Positions 10,909 through 20,271 of a stretch of DNA of 64,000 nucleotides are shown piece by piece (within the stretch, counting starts at the first letter, position 1; each line of letters opens with the position of its first letter). The stretch is from Panicum virgatum. Lineage: Eukaryota > Streptophyta > Magnoliopsida > Poales > Poaceae. The notes beneath the pieces are model-generated. The model worked only from the letters and a program-made list of their open reading frames with translations. It made no database searches and was not told the DNA's origin. The translations under genes and the position numbers were made by a program. The DNA lies in contig NC_053149.1 of assembly GCF_016808335.1 (NCBI RefSeq), positions 29,385,339-29,449,338 of the forward strand, given 5' to 3'.

Positions 10909-11176
10909 GCTCAAGATGGCAACGGGTGTAAATTATCTGTGTACCCACTCGGGTGGCACCGAGTGCGGCGGCGCCCAACACCCAGATCTGCCGAACGGGG
11001 ACGGGCCGCCGCCGCCCCCCTTGCCTATGCCGCTAGAGTTGGGTATCCGCGTATAGTGGGTACAGGTGTCGTTTCTTACTCATGGTGGGTTGCGTGCGTA
11101 AGTGTGGGTACATATTTTAGCTCGTGGATACGGTTTTTGAAGTGTATATGCGCACTGATTTTACGGGTCGCCATCT
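10909..11176. mobile_element. Probable MITE with 9-bp flanking repeat
   Basis: Flanked by TTAGAGGTG at 10900-10908 and 11177-11185. Near the ends are AGATGGCAACGGGT and, inverted with mismatches, ACGGGTCGCCATCT. The interior repeats GGGTA-type strings. The left repeat starts six bases in, so the true boundary is uncertain. Confidence 0.55.
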
Positions 11177-11185
11177 TTAGAGGTG

Positions 11186-12184
11186 TCATGCCTTGTAAAC
11201 CAAAAATACCAGGCATATTGTATAGTGCTACGGTACATTTAACTATTGCAATGGAAGGGACGAAGGCAAGAACTGAAAGGATAGGCATCTGCCTTTGGCG
11301 GCTGAGCACCACGCCCGTGTATGAGGTCACTACTCTACCGTCCCCGGGTCTCCGACCCTTCGGATGGACAAGTAAAACACTAGAGCAAGCCCAAAAGCAC
11401 AACAAATCGATATCCGTACCCGGATCATCTGGCCTAACCATACTCGTCCCACAGCTTATGATAAACATCAACATGGATTGATAAACTATCGAAATAGTAA
11501 AGCAACCATGATCAAGCTCTATATTATGAATAGAGTACTGATAGATAAAGTACGAAGCCATACCGAGAGTCGAGGATCGCTCAATGACTCCGAGGACGAC
11601 TTGCTTCACTAAAGGAAAACTAGCCTAGCTCCACTACCTAAGCAACAAAGCAAGAAAGAGTGGGTGTGTGAAATGGTGAGTGTGTGTGTGTGTTGACAGG
11701 GGGTGAGAGGCCCTATTTATACTAGTGTAGGTCGGTTCCCGCCAAATGCAAGTATGGAAGGTGATCAGGTGTCTTGGCCGCGACTCCTCCACGAAATGCA
11801 CCTGGACGGGAGGCTGGCCAGGTTCGACCGACCTATGGGGTCGGCTAGCCCGACATGGCCACCTCTCGTCCTTATCCTTCTTTGGCAGGCTGACACATGG
11901 ACATTTATCCTTATCCTCTTGTGCATCTTCCGTGGCGCCCCCGTTTGCTCTACCAGGTGGACCCTCCTTGTAAGTGTGTGACACCAGATGCGATCTTCTG
12001 CTTAGCTACGTGGCGTCTTCGTTGTGTTTTCATCATATTTCGCTCTTGCTCATCTGAAATCATGTAAACTCCAAAATAGCTGTGGAACTAGGTTAGTAAT
12101 ACAAATATGCGAGTAAGGCATTTAGTTTTCCTTTATTATTGAGTCCAATTGACGGTCAGAATTAGCACTTAACGACCGTCAACA
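11186..12184 (-). mobile_element. Athila-like (element G) 3' LTR remnant
   Basis: Minus-strand LTR fragment. Its 5' end (TGTTGACGGTC on the minus strand, at 12184) directly follows a polypurine tract. A minus-strand TATA (TATAAATAGGGCC) lies near 11711-11722. The segment near 11320-11375 (TATGAGGTCACTAC... to CTTCGGATGGA) resembles 60971-61016 in the right-hand LTR remnant of the same orientation. The part nearest 11186 lacks the U5 end, so the LTR is truncated. Confidence 0.5.
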
Positions 12185-12735
12185 ACTCCCCCAAGCTAGC
12201 CCTTTGCTCGTCCTGAGCAAAGTTTTAGACTTAGGTTGTTGATCCGCAGTTGCTACAATGTTGCATTCCTGACATATACCCAAGGCACAACCAAATGCTT
12301 TTTACCTTGATTTTGAATAAGTTGGCCTTGTTCTTACCTTTCACCTTACTCTCATGGGGCTTATAGCATCCCCTTGTCTTTAGCGGTTGAGGGCCGGAAC
12401 GGTCTTGTAGAATGCCACTTTCTTACCCCTTTGTTCAACCATCAATTTGGAGGTTTTCTAAACTTTTTGAAAGAAAAGTGTAGTTCCTCAATGATCTCTC
12501 GAATCACTCATTTACGCATTATTCCTCACCAAGGCCTATTTTTGTGCCTTTCTTTCCATCCTACTCCTAAGGCTTATTTTTGGTGGAGCTGTAGGTATGG
12601 AGGGTATAAAGGCAAACTTGCTTCTCATATTTTGCTATGTCAAAAACCGGATCCAAAGGAGAATCAAGTCATAAACCTTGATCAAGATGTGCAAGTGGGT
12701 GGAAATATATTTTTGGTGAATGGTGGATGAACTCC
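12185..12735 (-). mobile_element. Element G polypurine tract and 3' internal remnant
   Basis: Read on the minus strand, GACGAGCAAAGGGCTAGC followed by TTGGGGGAGT ends at the LTR start at 12184. This is the usual Athila-type polypurine tract context. The remaining 0.5 kb has no intact frame. It is cut off by the start of element E at 12736. Confidence 0.45.
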
Positions 12736-12893
12736 TGTCGGATTGCTATTCCGGCCAGTCCACCAAGGGTGTACCCGGCGGTAGAGTTTAAGGATGGGGA
12801 TCTCAGGATCAAGAGCTCGATGGTAACACGAAGACGTAGGGACTTAGATTGGTTCGGGCCGCAAGGTGTGTAATACCCTACATCTTGTGTTCG
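12736..12893 (-). mobile_element. Element E 3' LTR, part 1 (terminal part on the minus strand)
   Basis: Together with 38096-38409 this makes one LTR of about 472 bp, split by the insertion of element A. On the minus strand the LTR ends ...CCGACA at 12736. Its last five bases before A (GTTCG, 12889-12893) recur at 38091-38095 as A's target duplication. Confidence 0.75.
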
Positions 12894-13515
12894 TGTAACA
12901 CCCTAATTTTAAATTTCAGTATTTATTAATAAATTAATTGGCTTTAGTTAAATTTTCTAAGGTTTATTGTGTTTAGTTGGCATTTAATCTAATTTTTGTT
13001 CCTTAATTAATTAAAATTTATCATAGGTTTAAATTTTTGTTGCATTCATGCTGGTGCATAATTTTATTTGAGTGTGGTTTGAATTCAAATTCAAATTTGA
13101 ATTCAAACTTTGTTTGAATTAGATTTAGAAAGGAGAAGAGTAGGAAAAAGAAAACCCAAACCCTTAACCCAGCCCAAACCCAAACCCACAACCAAAACCC
13201 AACCCAACAGCAACCCAGGCCCGGCCCAGCGCGGCCCAAGTCTCCCTCTCCCTTCCCGCGGGCCCACTTCGGCCCAGCTCGCCTCCCGCTCGGCCGGCTC
13301 CGCACGGCCCACACCGCGGCCTGCCTCTCCCCGCGTCCCACGGCCCAGTCCCGCTCGCGCAACAGCCCGCTCAGCCCGCGTCGCCCCACGCCGCTGACAG
13401 CACGACCCCACGGGTCAGCTCCTTCCTCTCCGGCGCGACGGCCGCGCGGAACAGACTCGCTGTGATCCCCGCGCTGCGCCCGCGTCCCTAGCACGCACCC
13501 CAAGGTTCGCCGCCC

Positions 13516-13522
13516 TATAAAA
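13516..13522 (+). promoter_or_regulatory. TATA box of the element A LTR
   Basis: TATAAAA in a GC-rich context, repeated in the 3' LTR at 35301. Aligned positions in B, C and D have weaker strings (CTTATCTA, CTTTTAAC, CTTTAATT), so A has the strongest core promoter of the four. Confidence 0.65.
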
Positions 13523-14883
13523 GGAATCCTCACCCCTGCGCCCCTCCCATCCACCCGCAGCCGATCCAAACCCTAGCGCCGCCTCCCCCCCCCCTCGCTC
13601 CACACCGCTCCGCCGCGCAAGTCCTCTGCGCCGTCACGGACCGGCCATACCGCGCCCTTCCAGCCCTCGCCTACCACCGCAATAGTCCCGCCGCGCGCCC
13701 AGGATCCTCTCCAGACCCTTCTCCTCCGACTTCGGCCTGTGCAGCGCCGAGATTGCTCCAGACATCGCCGCCGTGGGTGAGTCGGCCTCCACTCGATTCC
13801 TCGCCGCCGTGGCTCGCCTAATCCCACTAACACCTCTGCCTGCTTCACAGTGACGCCCCGCATCGGCCCGTGCCACCCAGAAGCTCGGATCTCCCCGCCA
13901 CAGCGACTTCCCCCGAGTGCCGCCGCAACTCGCCGCCGGCCCGCGACGCCAAGCATCCTGCGCCACGCTTTTCCCCGATTCGAACCTCGGTGAGCATCAC
14001 AACAACCCACCCGTTCCTTTGCGCTAGTCGTTCTGGCCCTTAGCCCGCTTTCGAGGTCCGCACAGCGCACTCCGGCGAGACCTCGCCGCACCGAGCCGCC
14101 ACCACCCTTGACCTCCCCGCTCTAGGCCTCTCAGAACCCCAACAACCCCATAGGAAGTTTACGCGTGCCGCTAGCTACCTCCCCGGCCAAACCATGGCCC
14201 AAACCAAGCCCCAGGGCGCCACCTAGACCTTCTCCGGCGAGACCCCGACGAGCGCCGCCGCGGGATTCGTCGCCGTCGGCAACCCACGCCCCGTCGTCGC
14301 CCCCTTTCAATCTGGTCCATCCGATCCGCAATCAACGGATCAGATTAGATCCTGCATACCTCTTCGTTTTGGCGCACCCGATCGCGATCCAACGGCCCAG
14401 GGCCGTTGACCACGCTAGATACCGGTCAGCGGTGGTAGTTTTTCTAAAGACACCCCCATGTTTCCTGTTATCAACCCGCAGTCCACTCCTTTTGAAAAAT
14501 AATTACGGTTTGGCCCTGATTTATTCATTTAAGCCCCTGAGTTTTCCCAAATTAGCACCCGCAGTCCAGGCCTTGTGTTTTTGCACGTCAGCCCTTAGAT
14601 TTAATGTTTATTTACGTTTTAGCCCTCGGTTTTAGCAGAAAAGCCCCTGAAACTTCAGTTTTCTTACAAATAAGCCCCTAGAACTTGTTTTTGGCCTAGA
14701 TAATGCGTTTTAGCTCCGTTTTTAGCGTCCTTTTTATCCACGCGATCGTTGTAACGCGTAGAACAGTATTAGAGTAGTTTAGTGTGCTGTTTTTATGTAT
14801 TGTTGTACTGTTTCTTAGTTTTTGTTAGTGTTTGCTTGTATGCTTATTATTGTGCATTGTTTTGGCCATGTGTTCGTGAGTAG

Positions 14884-14973
14884 ACGCTGATCCATCTGAG
14901 GAGCCCCAGTACCAGTACCAGGAGCAGCCGTCTTCGGAGCAGTTTGAGCAGCAGCCAGAGCAGTACGAGGAAG
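14884..14973 (+). CDS. LTR-encoded acidic exon, element A 5' copy
   Basis: A 90-base open exon with 3' splice site GTGAGTAG before it and the GC-type donor GAAG|GCAAGT after it. The reading frame is Asp/Glu/Gln-rich (DPSEEPQYQYQEQPSSE...). Its second exon for this LTR is now at 29230-29285, separated by element B, so this copy cannot be spliced as in the intact 3' LTR (36668-37854). Confidence 0.5.
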
Positions 14974-15053
14974 GCAAGTATAACATGAACAACCTATCAT
15001 CTTTAAATACAATTTCATACTGCATTTTAATACTGTATGCCTTTAAGGATTTC

Positions 15054-18000
15054 TGTAACACCCTAATTTTAAATTTCAGTATTTATTAATAAATTAATTG
15101 GCTTTATTTAATTTTTTCTAAGGTTTAATGTGTTTAGCCTGGCATTTAATTCAATTTTGTTTCACAAGTAATTAAAATTTGACTAAGTTTAAAATTTTGT
15201 GTTGCATTCATGCTGGTGCATACTTTTATTTGAGTGTGGGTTGAATTCAAATGTGAATTTGAATTCAAACTTTGTTTGAATTATAAATAGCAAAGTTTAG
15301 AAATAGAAAAGAAAGGCAAAACCCAGCCCAGCCCTTCTTTCTCTCTCCCCGCGGCCCGGCAAAACGAACCGGCCCAAACCTTTCCCCGCGTCCCACGGCC
15401 CGCTCACCCCCGCTCGGCCTGCAGCCTCTCCCTCACCGCGCCTCAGGCCCAACCGCTCGCGCAGCAACCCGTCATCCCGCGTCGCCCCGCACCGGCCCGC
15501 CTGCCAGCGTGCGCCCGCTCCCCGCTCGCTGACGCCGTGGTCCCACGGGTCAGACCCATCTTCCCCGCCGTGACGCCCGCTCGCGCTCCCGTCTGCCCTG
15601 CTCGCTCCGCCCCTCTGCGCCGTGGACCAAGCCGCGCCACCCGCCCCCGTGACCCACAGAACAGCCTCGCCCAGCCTCTAGAAGCTTCGCCTGAGCCTGG
15701 GATCACGCAGCACAACGGCTCGATCCGCTTCTCACGCGCGCGGATTCAATCCCGCGAATCTCGCCGGCTTTCCATCTGTGGCACACTTGCCCAGGATCCC
15801 CGGCCCTCCTTATCTAGCGCCTGTGACCTTCCCTGCACCTCACACGCCACGCCGCCGCCACCTTCGCCCTCCAGCGCAGCCCAGAGCCAAGCACAGCAGC
15901 AGGTGAACTCCGCCGCTGCCGAAATTTCTCGCCGCCACTGGTGCTCTGGTCGCCCTGAATCCCTCTACCCCTTGCAGTGCCCCGCCCGGACTTCCTCGAC
16001 TCCGCAGTAGGCCCGGAGACGCCCTGCCTCGATCCGTCCGCGAGCACACCGCCGAGTTTCGCCGCCGGTCCGCGCCGCCGCAGCCTCTGCGCCGGACCCC
16101 TCTTCGATCCTAAGCCCGGTGAGCTGCGCCCCGACCCCCGCTTGTTTCTGCGCTAGTTCCCGTAGCCAAGGTGCACCTTAGGAGCCGGAACGCGCCAGCA
16201 CCGGCGAGCCCTACGCCGCCGAGCCGCCATCCCCGACGAGCGTCACGCTCGGAGCCCCGAACCACCTCCCCATCGCCACCCGTGCTTTACGCATGCCGCG
16301 TAGATGCCTCCCGACCCAGACCCCGTTCGAATCCGCCCCGGGAAGACCGAGTTCGGTCTTCTCCGGCATAGCGCCGCCGCGGGAGCAGAGCTCCGGCGAC
16401 CCAGCGCCGCCGCCCGCGCCCCCAACCGCCCGCGGCCGCCCGATCCTGAATCAACGGCCAAGATTAGATCCCGAGCTGATCTGTTCTAAGCCATCAGATC
16501 CGAATCCAACGGCTGAGATCCAACCGTACCCCTTCGGCCTGACACTTTTGCTAAAGAGCCCCTCCCTTTATTGCAAATCAACCCGCGGTCCTGATCTATT
16601 CAAAAGTAATTACGCCGAGGTCCTGTTTTTAGTGTTTAACCCCCTGGCTTTTCTCGGAATAGAACCCGCCGTCCAGTTAGGGTCTTTTTACGCGTTGGCC
16701 CTCGGATCTTTCTAGTTTTTACGCTTTAGTCCTCGATTTTAGCAGAAAAGCCCCCGGAACCTTGTTTTTATTACAAATAAGCCCCTAGGACTTGTTTTAG
16801 GCCTAGTTTACGCGTTTTAGCTCCGTTTTTAGCGTTCTTTTTATCCACGCGATCGTTGTAACGCGTAGAACAGTATTAGACTAGCTTAGTGTGCTGTTTT
16901 CATGTATTGTTGTACTGTTTCTTAGTTTTTGTTAGTGTTTGCTTGTATGCTTATATTTGTGCATTGTTTTGGCCATGTGTTCGTGAGTAGACGTTGATCC
17001 ATCTGAGGAGCCTCAGTACCAGTACCCGGAGCAGCCGTCTTCGGAGCACTTTGAGCAGCAGCCAGAGCAGTACGAGGAAGGCAAGTATAACATGAACAAC
17101 CTATCACCTTTAAATACAATTTCATACTGCATTTTAATATTGTGTGCCTATAAGGACTGTCCTAGCCACTTTATATCCTTTATATATACCTTTGGGTTGC
17201 ATTTTGGTTAGTTGTGCTAGGTTGCTGCGCTATAACACACTCTGGTCCTTTTTAATTAATTTGTTTAATGTTTTACTTGAACTTAATTCTGAGAGGGGCA
17301 CTCTGTGTGGCTTGAGTGGCTCACCTCTCGTTAAAAGCTGTTTTTTTAGAAACATGGTTTAGGGGGCCAGCACGGTGCTTACTGCCTGGTTGGCCACTCT
17401 CCATAAGGACCGGTTCATAGAGCGACAACCTGGGACAACAGCGCTACCACAAGGCTAGAATGGGATAGACTTGGCGTAATAACTAGATCTTTTTGGTTTG
17501 GAGTAACTTACCTGCGGGGCAAGAGTAGTAAGCTTCAATGGTCCCTGCTCCTCCGGCTTGGTCTGTGCTTGGATTGCGCTCCTGTGCTTGTACCCCCGGA
17601 GGTGGGCCCCATCGTCGCCGACCTAACTCTCGCGGTTACGCCTTACCAACGAGATTCTTTTTAAAGGCCTCGTAGTGAGTCGCTGGCCATCTCACCTAAG
17701 GAAGTGTGATGAACAACTGGCGTAGCTCACGACTTGTGGGTAAAGATGTGCAACCTCTGCAGAGTGTAAAACTGGTATACTAGCCGTGCTCACGGTTATG
17801 AGCGGCCCAGATCCTCCTTTTGATTAGTGAAGTTATCTCCTTCCGACGAGGGAGGTGCTTCTCGGGGTTTACCTTGGTGGCTTGGTCGTGGTTTGGTTCT
17901 CAGTAGTAGTATAATTAATTCTGATTAATTACTATGTAACTGGGTTAATGGTAATTTATCAACTCGTAGTAAATAGCTTTAATAAAACTTTGCCAACACT

Positions 18001-18443
18001 TAAAAGCTAATGCAGTTGAGTCAGCCAGCCTAGAGCCTCATAGTTTGTGTTATACTTGTTGAGTACAAGTTGTGTACTCACTCTTGCCTCTTCTCTACTT
18101 TTTCCTCTTGGCTACGCTACTGCTGCTCAGTTCCTGCCGACACGAGGGAGTTCGTCCAGCGCTACCAGGACTACGAGGACTTCTAGGTGCTTCGTCTCCC
18201 AGTCGACGTCCCTGTGGCGCCCTGCTTCAGTTTTGGAGAGCTTTATCGTATTTTGTACTTCGCTTCCGCTGTATCAGACATTTTGTCATTATTGTAATAA
18301 ATAACATTCGTATTCGCTTTATTATATCTTTTTACGTGATATGTGCTATGATATACTGTTCATTCTGTTGTATATACGTGTGACTTGATCCTGGCACGTA
18401 TATGATTGCTCGGTTTATGTTCTTTTATAAACCGGGTGTTACA
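15054..18443 (+). mobile_element. Element B 5' LTR
   Basis: 3390 bp, TGTAACACCC...GGGTGTTACA. It has the same order of blocks as A: AT palindrome (15243-15266), GC-rich promoter/leader, T-rich intron, acidic exon 16991-17080, conserved noncoding block (about 17350-17830), and terminal exon 18131-18186. The U3 is clearly diverged from A. Confidence 0.85.
16991..18186 (+). CDS. LTR-encoded two-exon acidic ORF, element B 5' LTR
   Basis: Exon 16991-17080 (90 bases) is joined by a GC-AG intron 17081-18130 to exon 18131-18186 (56 bases, stop TAG 18184-18186). The joined frame is acidic, rich in Gln and Tyr, and ends YQDYEDF. Phase is 1 at both ends of the first exon. An initiator ATG upstream was not identified. 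The function is unknown; see the LTR-encoded ORF finding. Confidence 0.5.
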
Positions 18444-19701
18444 ATTTCCTAGCCACTTTATATCCTTTATATATACCTTTGGGTTGCATTTTGGTTAGTT
18501 GTGCTAGGTTGCTGCGCTACAACATACTCTGGTCCTTTTTAATTAAATTGATTAATGGTTTACTTGAATTTAATTCTGAGAGTGGCACTCTGTGTGGCTT
18601 GAGTGGCTCACTTCTCGTTAAAATTGGTTTTGTTAGAAACATGGTTAAGGGGGCCAGCACGGTGCTTAGTGCTTGGTTGGCCACTCTCCATAAGGACCGG
18701 TTCATAGAGCGACAACCTGGGACAACAGCGCTACCACAAGACTGGAATGGGACGGTCTTGGCTTACTAATTAGGCCATTTTGGTTCGGGAGTAACTTACC
18801 GACGGGGCATGGGGGGTGGTGAGCTTCAATGGTGGCCAGGCTACGAGGCTGGTCTGTGTGTCTTGTACCCCCTCGAGGTGGTTACCATCGTTGCGGAGCC
18901 TGATTCCTTAGCGGTTACACCTTACCAACGTGTCCTTTGTAACGGCCTCGTAGTGAGTCGCTAGTCATCTCACCTAAGGAAGTGTGATGAACAACTGGCG
19001 TAGCTCACGACTTGTGGGTAAAGATGTGCAACCTCTGCAGAGTGTAAAACTGGTATACTAGCCGTGCTCACAGTTATGAGCGGCCCAGATCCTCCTTTTG
19101 ATTAGTGAAGTTATCTCCTTCCGACGAGGGAGGTGCTTCTCGGGGTTTACCTTGGTGGCTTGGTTTTGGTTTGGTTTCTCAGTAGTTACATGTTTAAACT
19201 TGACTAATTACTATGTAACCGGGTTAATGGTAATTCATCAACTCGTAGTAAATAGCTTTAATAAAATTTTGCCAACACTTAAAAGCTAATGCAGTTGAGT
19301 CAGCCAGCCTAGAGCCTCATAGTTTGTGTTATACTTGTTGAGTACAAGTTGTGTACTCACTCTTGCCTCTTCTCTACTTTTTCCTCTTGGCTACGCTACT
19401 GCTGCTCAGTTCCTGCCGACGCGAGGGAGTTCGTCCAGCGCTACCAGGACTACGAGGACTTCTAGGTGTTCGTCTCCCAGTCGACGTCCCTGTGGCGCCC
19501 TGCTTCAGCTTCGGAGAGCTTTTTCGTATTTTGTACTTCGCTTCCGCTGTATCAGACATTTTGTCATTATTGTAATAAATAACATTCGTATTCGTGATAT
19601 GTGCTATGATATACTGTTCATTCTGTTGTATATACGTGTGACTTGATCCTGGCACGTATATGATTGCTCGGTTTATGTTCTTTTATAAACCGGGTGTTTC
19701 A
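18444..19701 (+). repeat. Extra copy of the A LTR 3' segment between B's 5' LTR and B's internal region
   Basis: 1258 bp nearly identical to 28264-29521 (about three differences by eye). It starts with the target sequence ATTTC and ends GGGTGTTTCA, right before the PBS. In a normal element B the PBS would follow the LTR at 18443. It includes the terminal exon 19410-19465 of the LTR ORF. Most simply explained by gene conversion from the right-hand B/A junction. Confidence 0.8.
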
Positions 19702-19704
19702 GAG

Positions 19705-19718
19705 TGGTATCAGAGCCA
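19705..19718 (+). other. Primer-binding site (initiator Met tRNA type), element B
   Basis: TGGTATCAGAGCCA three bases after the LTR end matches the usual plant PBS complementary to initiator methionine tRNA. The same string is at 29525-29538 (A) and 44254-44267 (C). Confidence 0.85.
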
Positions 19719-20271
19719 TATCGACTGTAGGACGAAGCCTAGATAGAACTGGTCGAGTCTTAGGACTTCTTCTCTCCAATCCTTGTCTGCTGAAACTATT
19801 TTACTATTATACCCCTTGACTTCTTTGACTTTTTACCCTTCTTGCCTTGATTTCTCTCTCTGAAGAATAGTTTCGTAGATTTTGGCCTGAATCAGTCATC
19901 TGACCACCATGAGTTAGCTAGGTGACCCTTTTATAATAATACGATAGCACGTTCCGCGACGCGTTGTGTTAGTCGAGTCTATTGCTAAACTCGGCTAAGT
20001 CGTGAAAAATTGTCTGCTTGTTATTATGCTACATGGTTGATTTGGATTTTTGACTGATTGCATAGCTTAGTAGCTTAAATTTGTTTAAAGAAAATCACTC
20101 AGATGTTAAAGTTAACTAATTAATAAAATGAGTTAGATCGTTGGGGGTAAAACAGTCAACTCTATCCTGTCTACTTTATCATGGCTGAGTCTTTTTCCGC
20201 AAAGAGTTATCATATCCATCTGAGTTTATTCCTGCAATATCCTTACTCGTGAAAACTTTTGTTCAAATCAG

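Larger units (their letters stand above)
12894..15053 (+). mobile_element. Element A 5' LTR, first part (U3, promoter, leader exons)
   Basis: Starts TGTAACACCC. It carries an AT palindrome at 13081-13104, a GC-rich promoter region, and TATAAAA at 13516-13522. Splice-like junctions follow (donors near 13777 and 13990, acceptor GTAG at 14880-14883), then the conserved coding-like exon 14884-14973. It is broken at 15053 by element B; ATTTC (15049-15053) is duplicated after B's 3' LTR. Confidence 0.8.

Noticed and set aside
11703..11981. Small plus-strand open frames of 75-92 codons in the G remnant
   Set aside because: They overlap in two frames, have no motifs and lie opposite a minus-strand LTR promoter.
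13021..14331. Long Arg/Gly/Ala-rich minus-strand frames in the GC-rich LTR leaders (also near 15443, 25264, 34816, 40627, 46576)
   Set aside because: They repeat in every LTR copy, follow GC composition, lack family motifs and lie opposite a clear plus-strand promoter. They are shadows of GC-rich sequence.
15054..18443. B 5' LTR as a simple solo LTR
   Set aside because: ATTTC flanks it on both sides, which would fit, but a second B LTR directly follows a pol gene with its PPT at 24875 and is also followed by ATTTC. A full nested element plus a duplicated junction is simpler.
19705..19718. tRNA gene fragment
   Set aside because: The match is only the PBS complementary to the 3' end of initiator methionine tRNA, placed three bases after an LTR. 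No tRNA gene fold is present.
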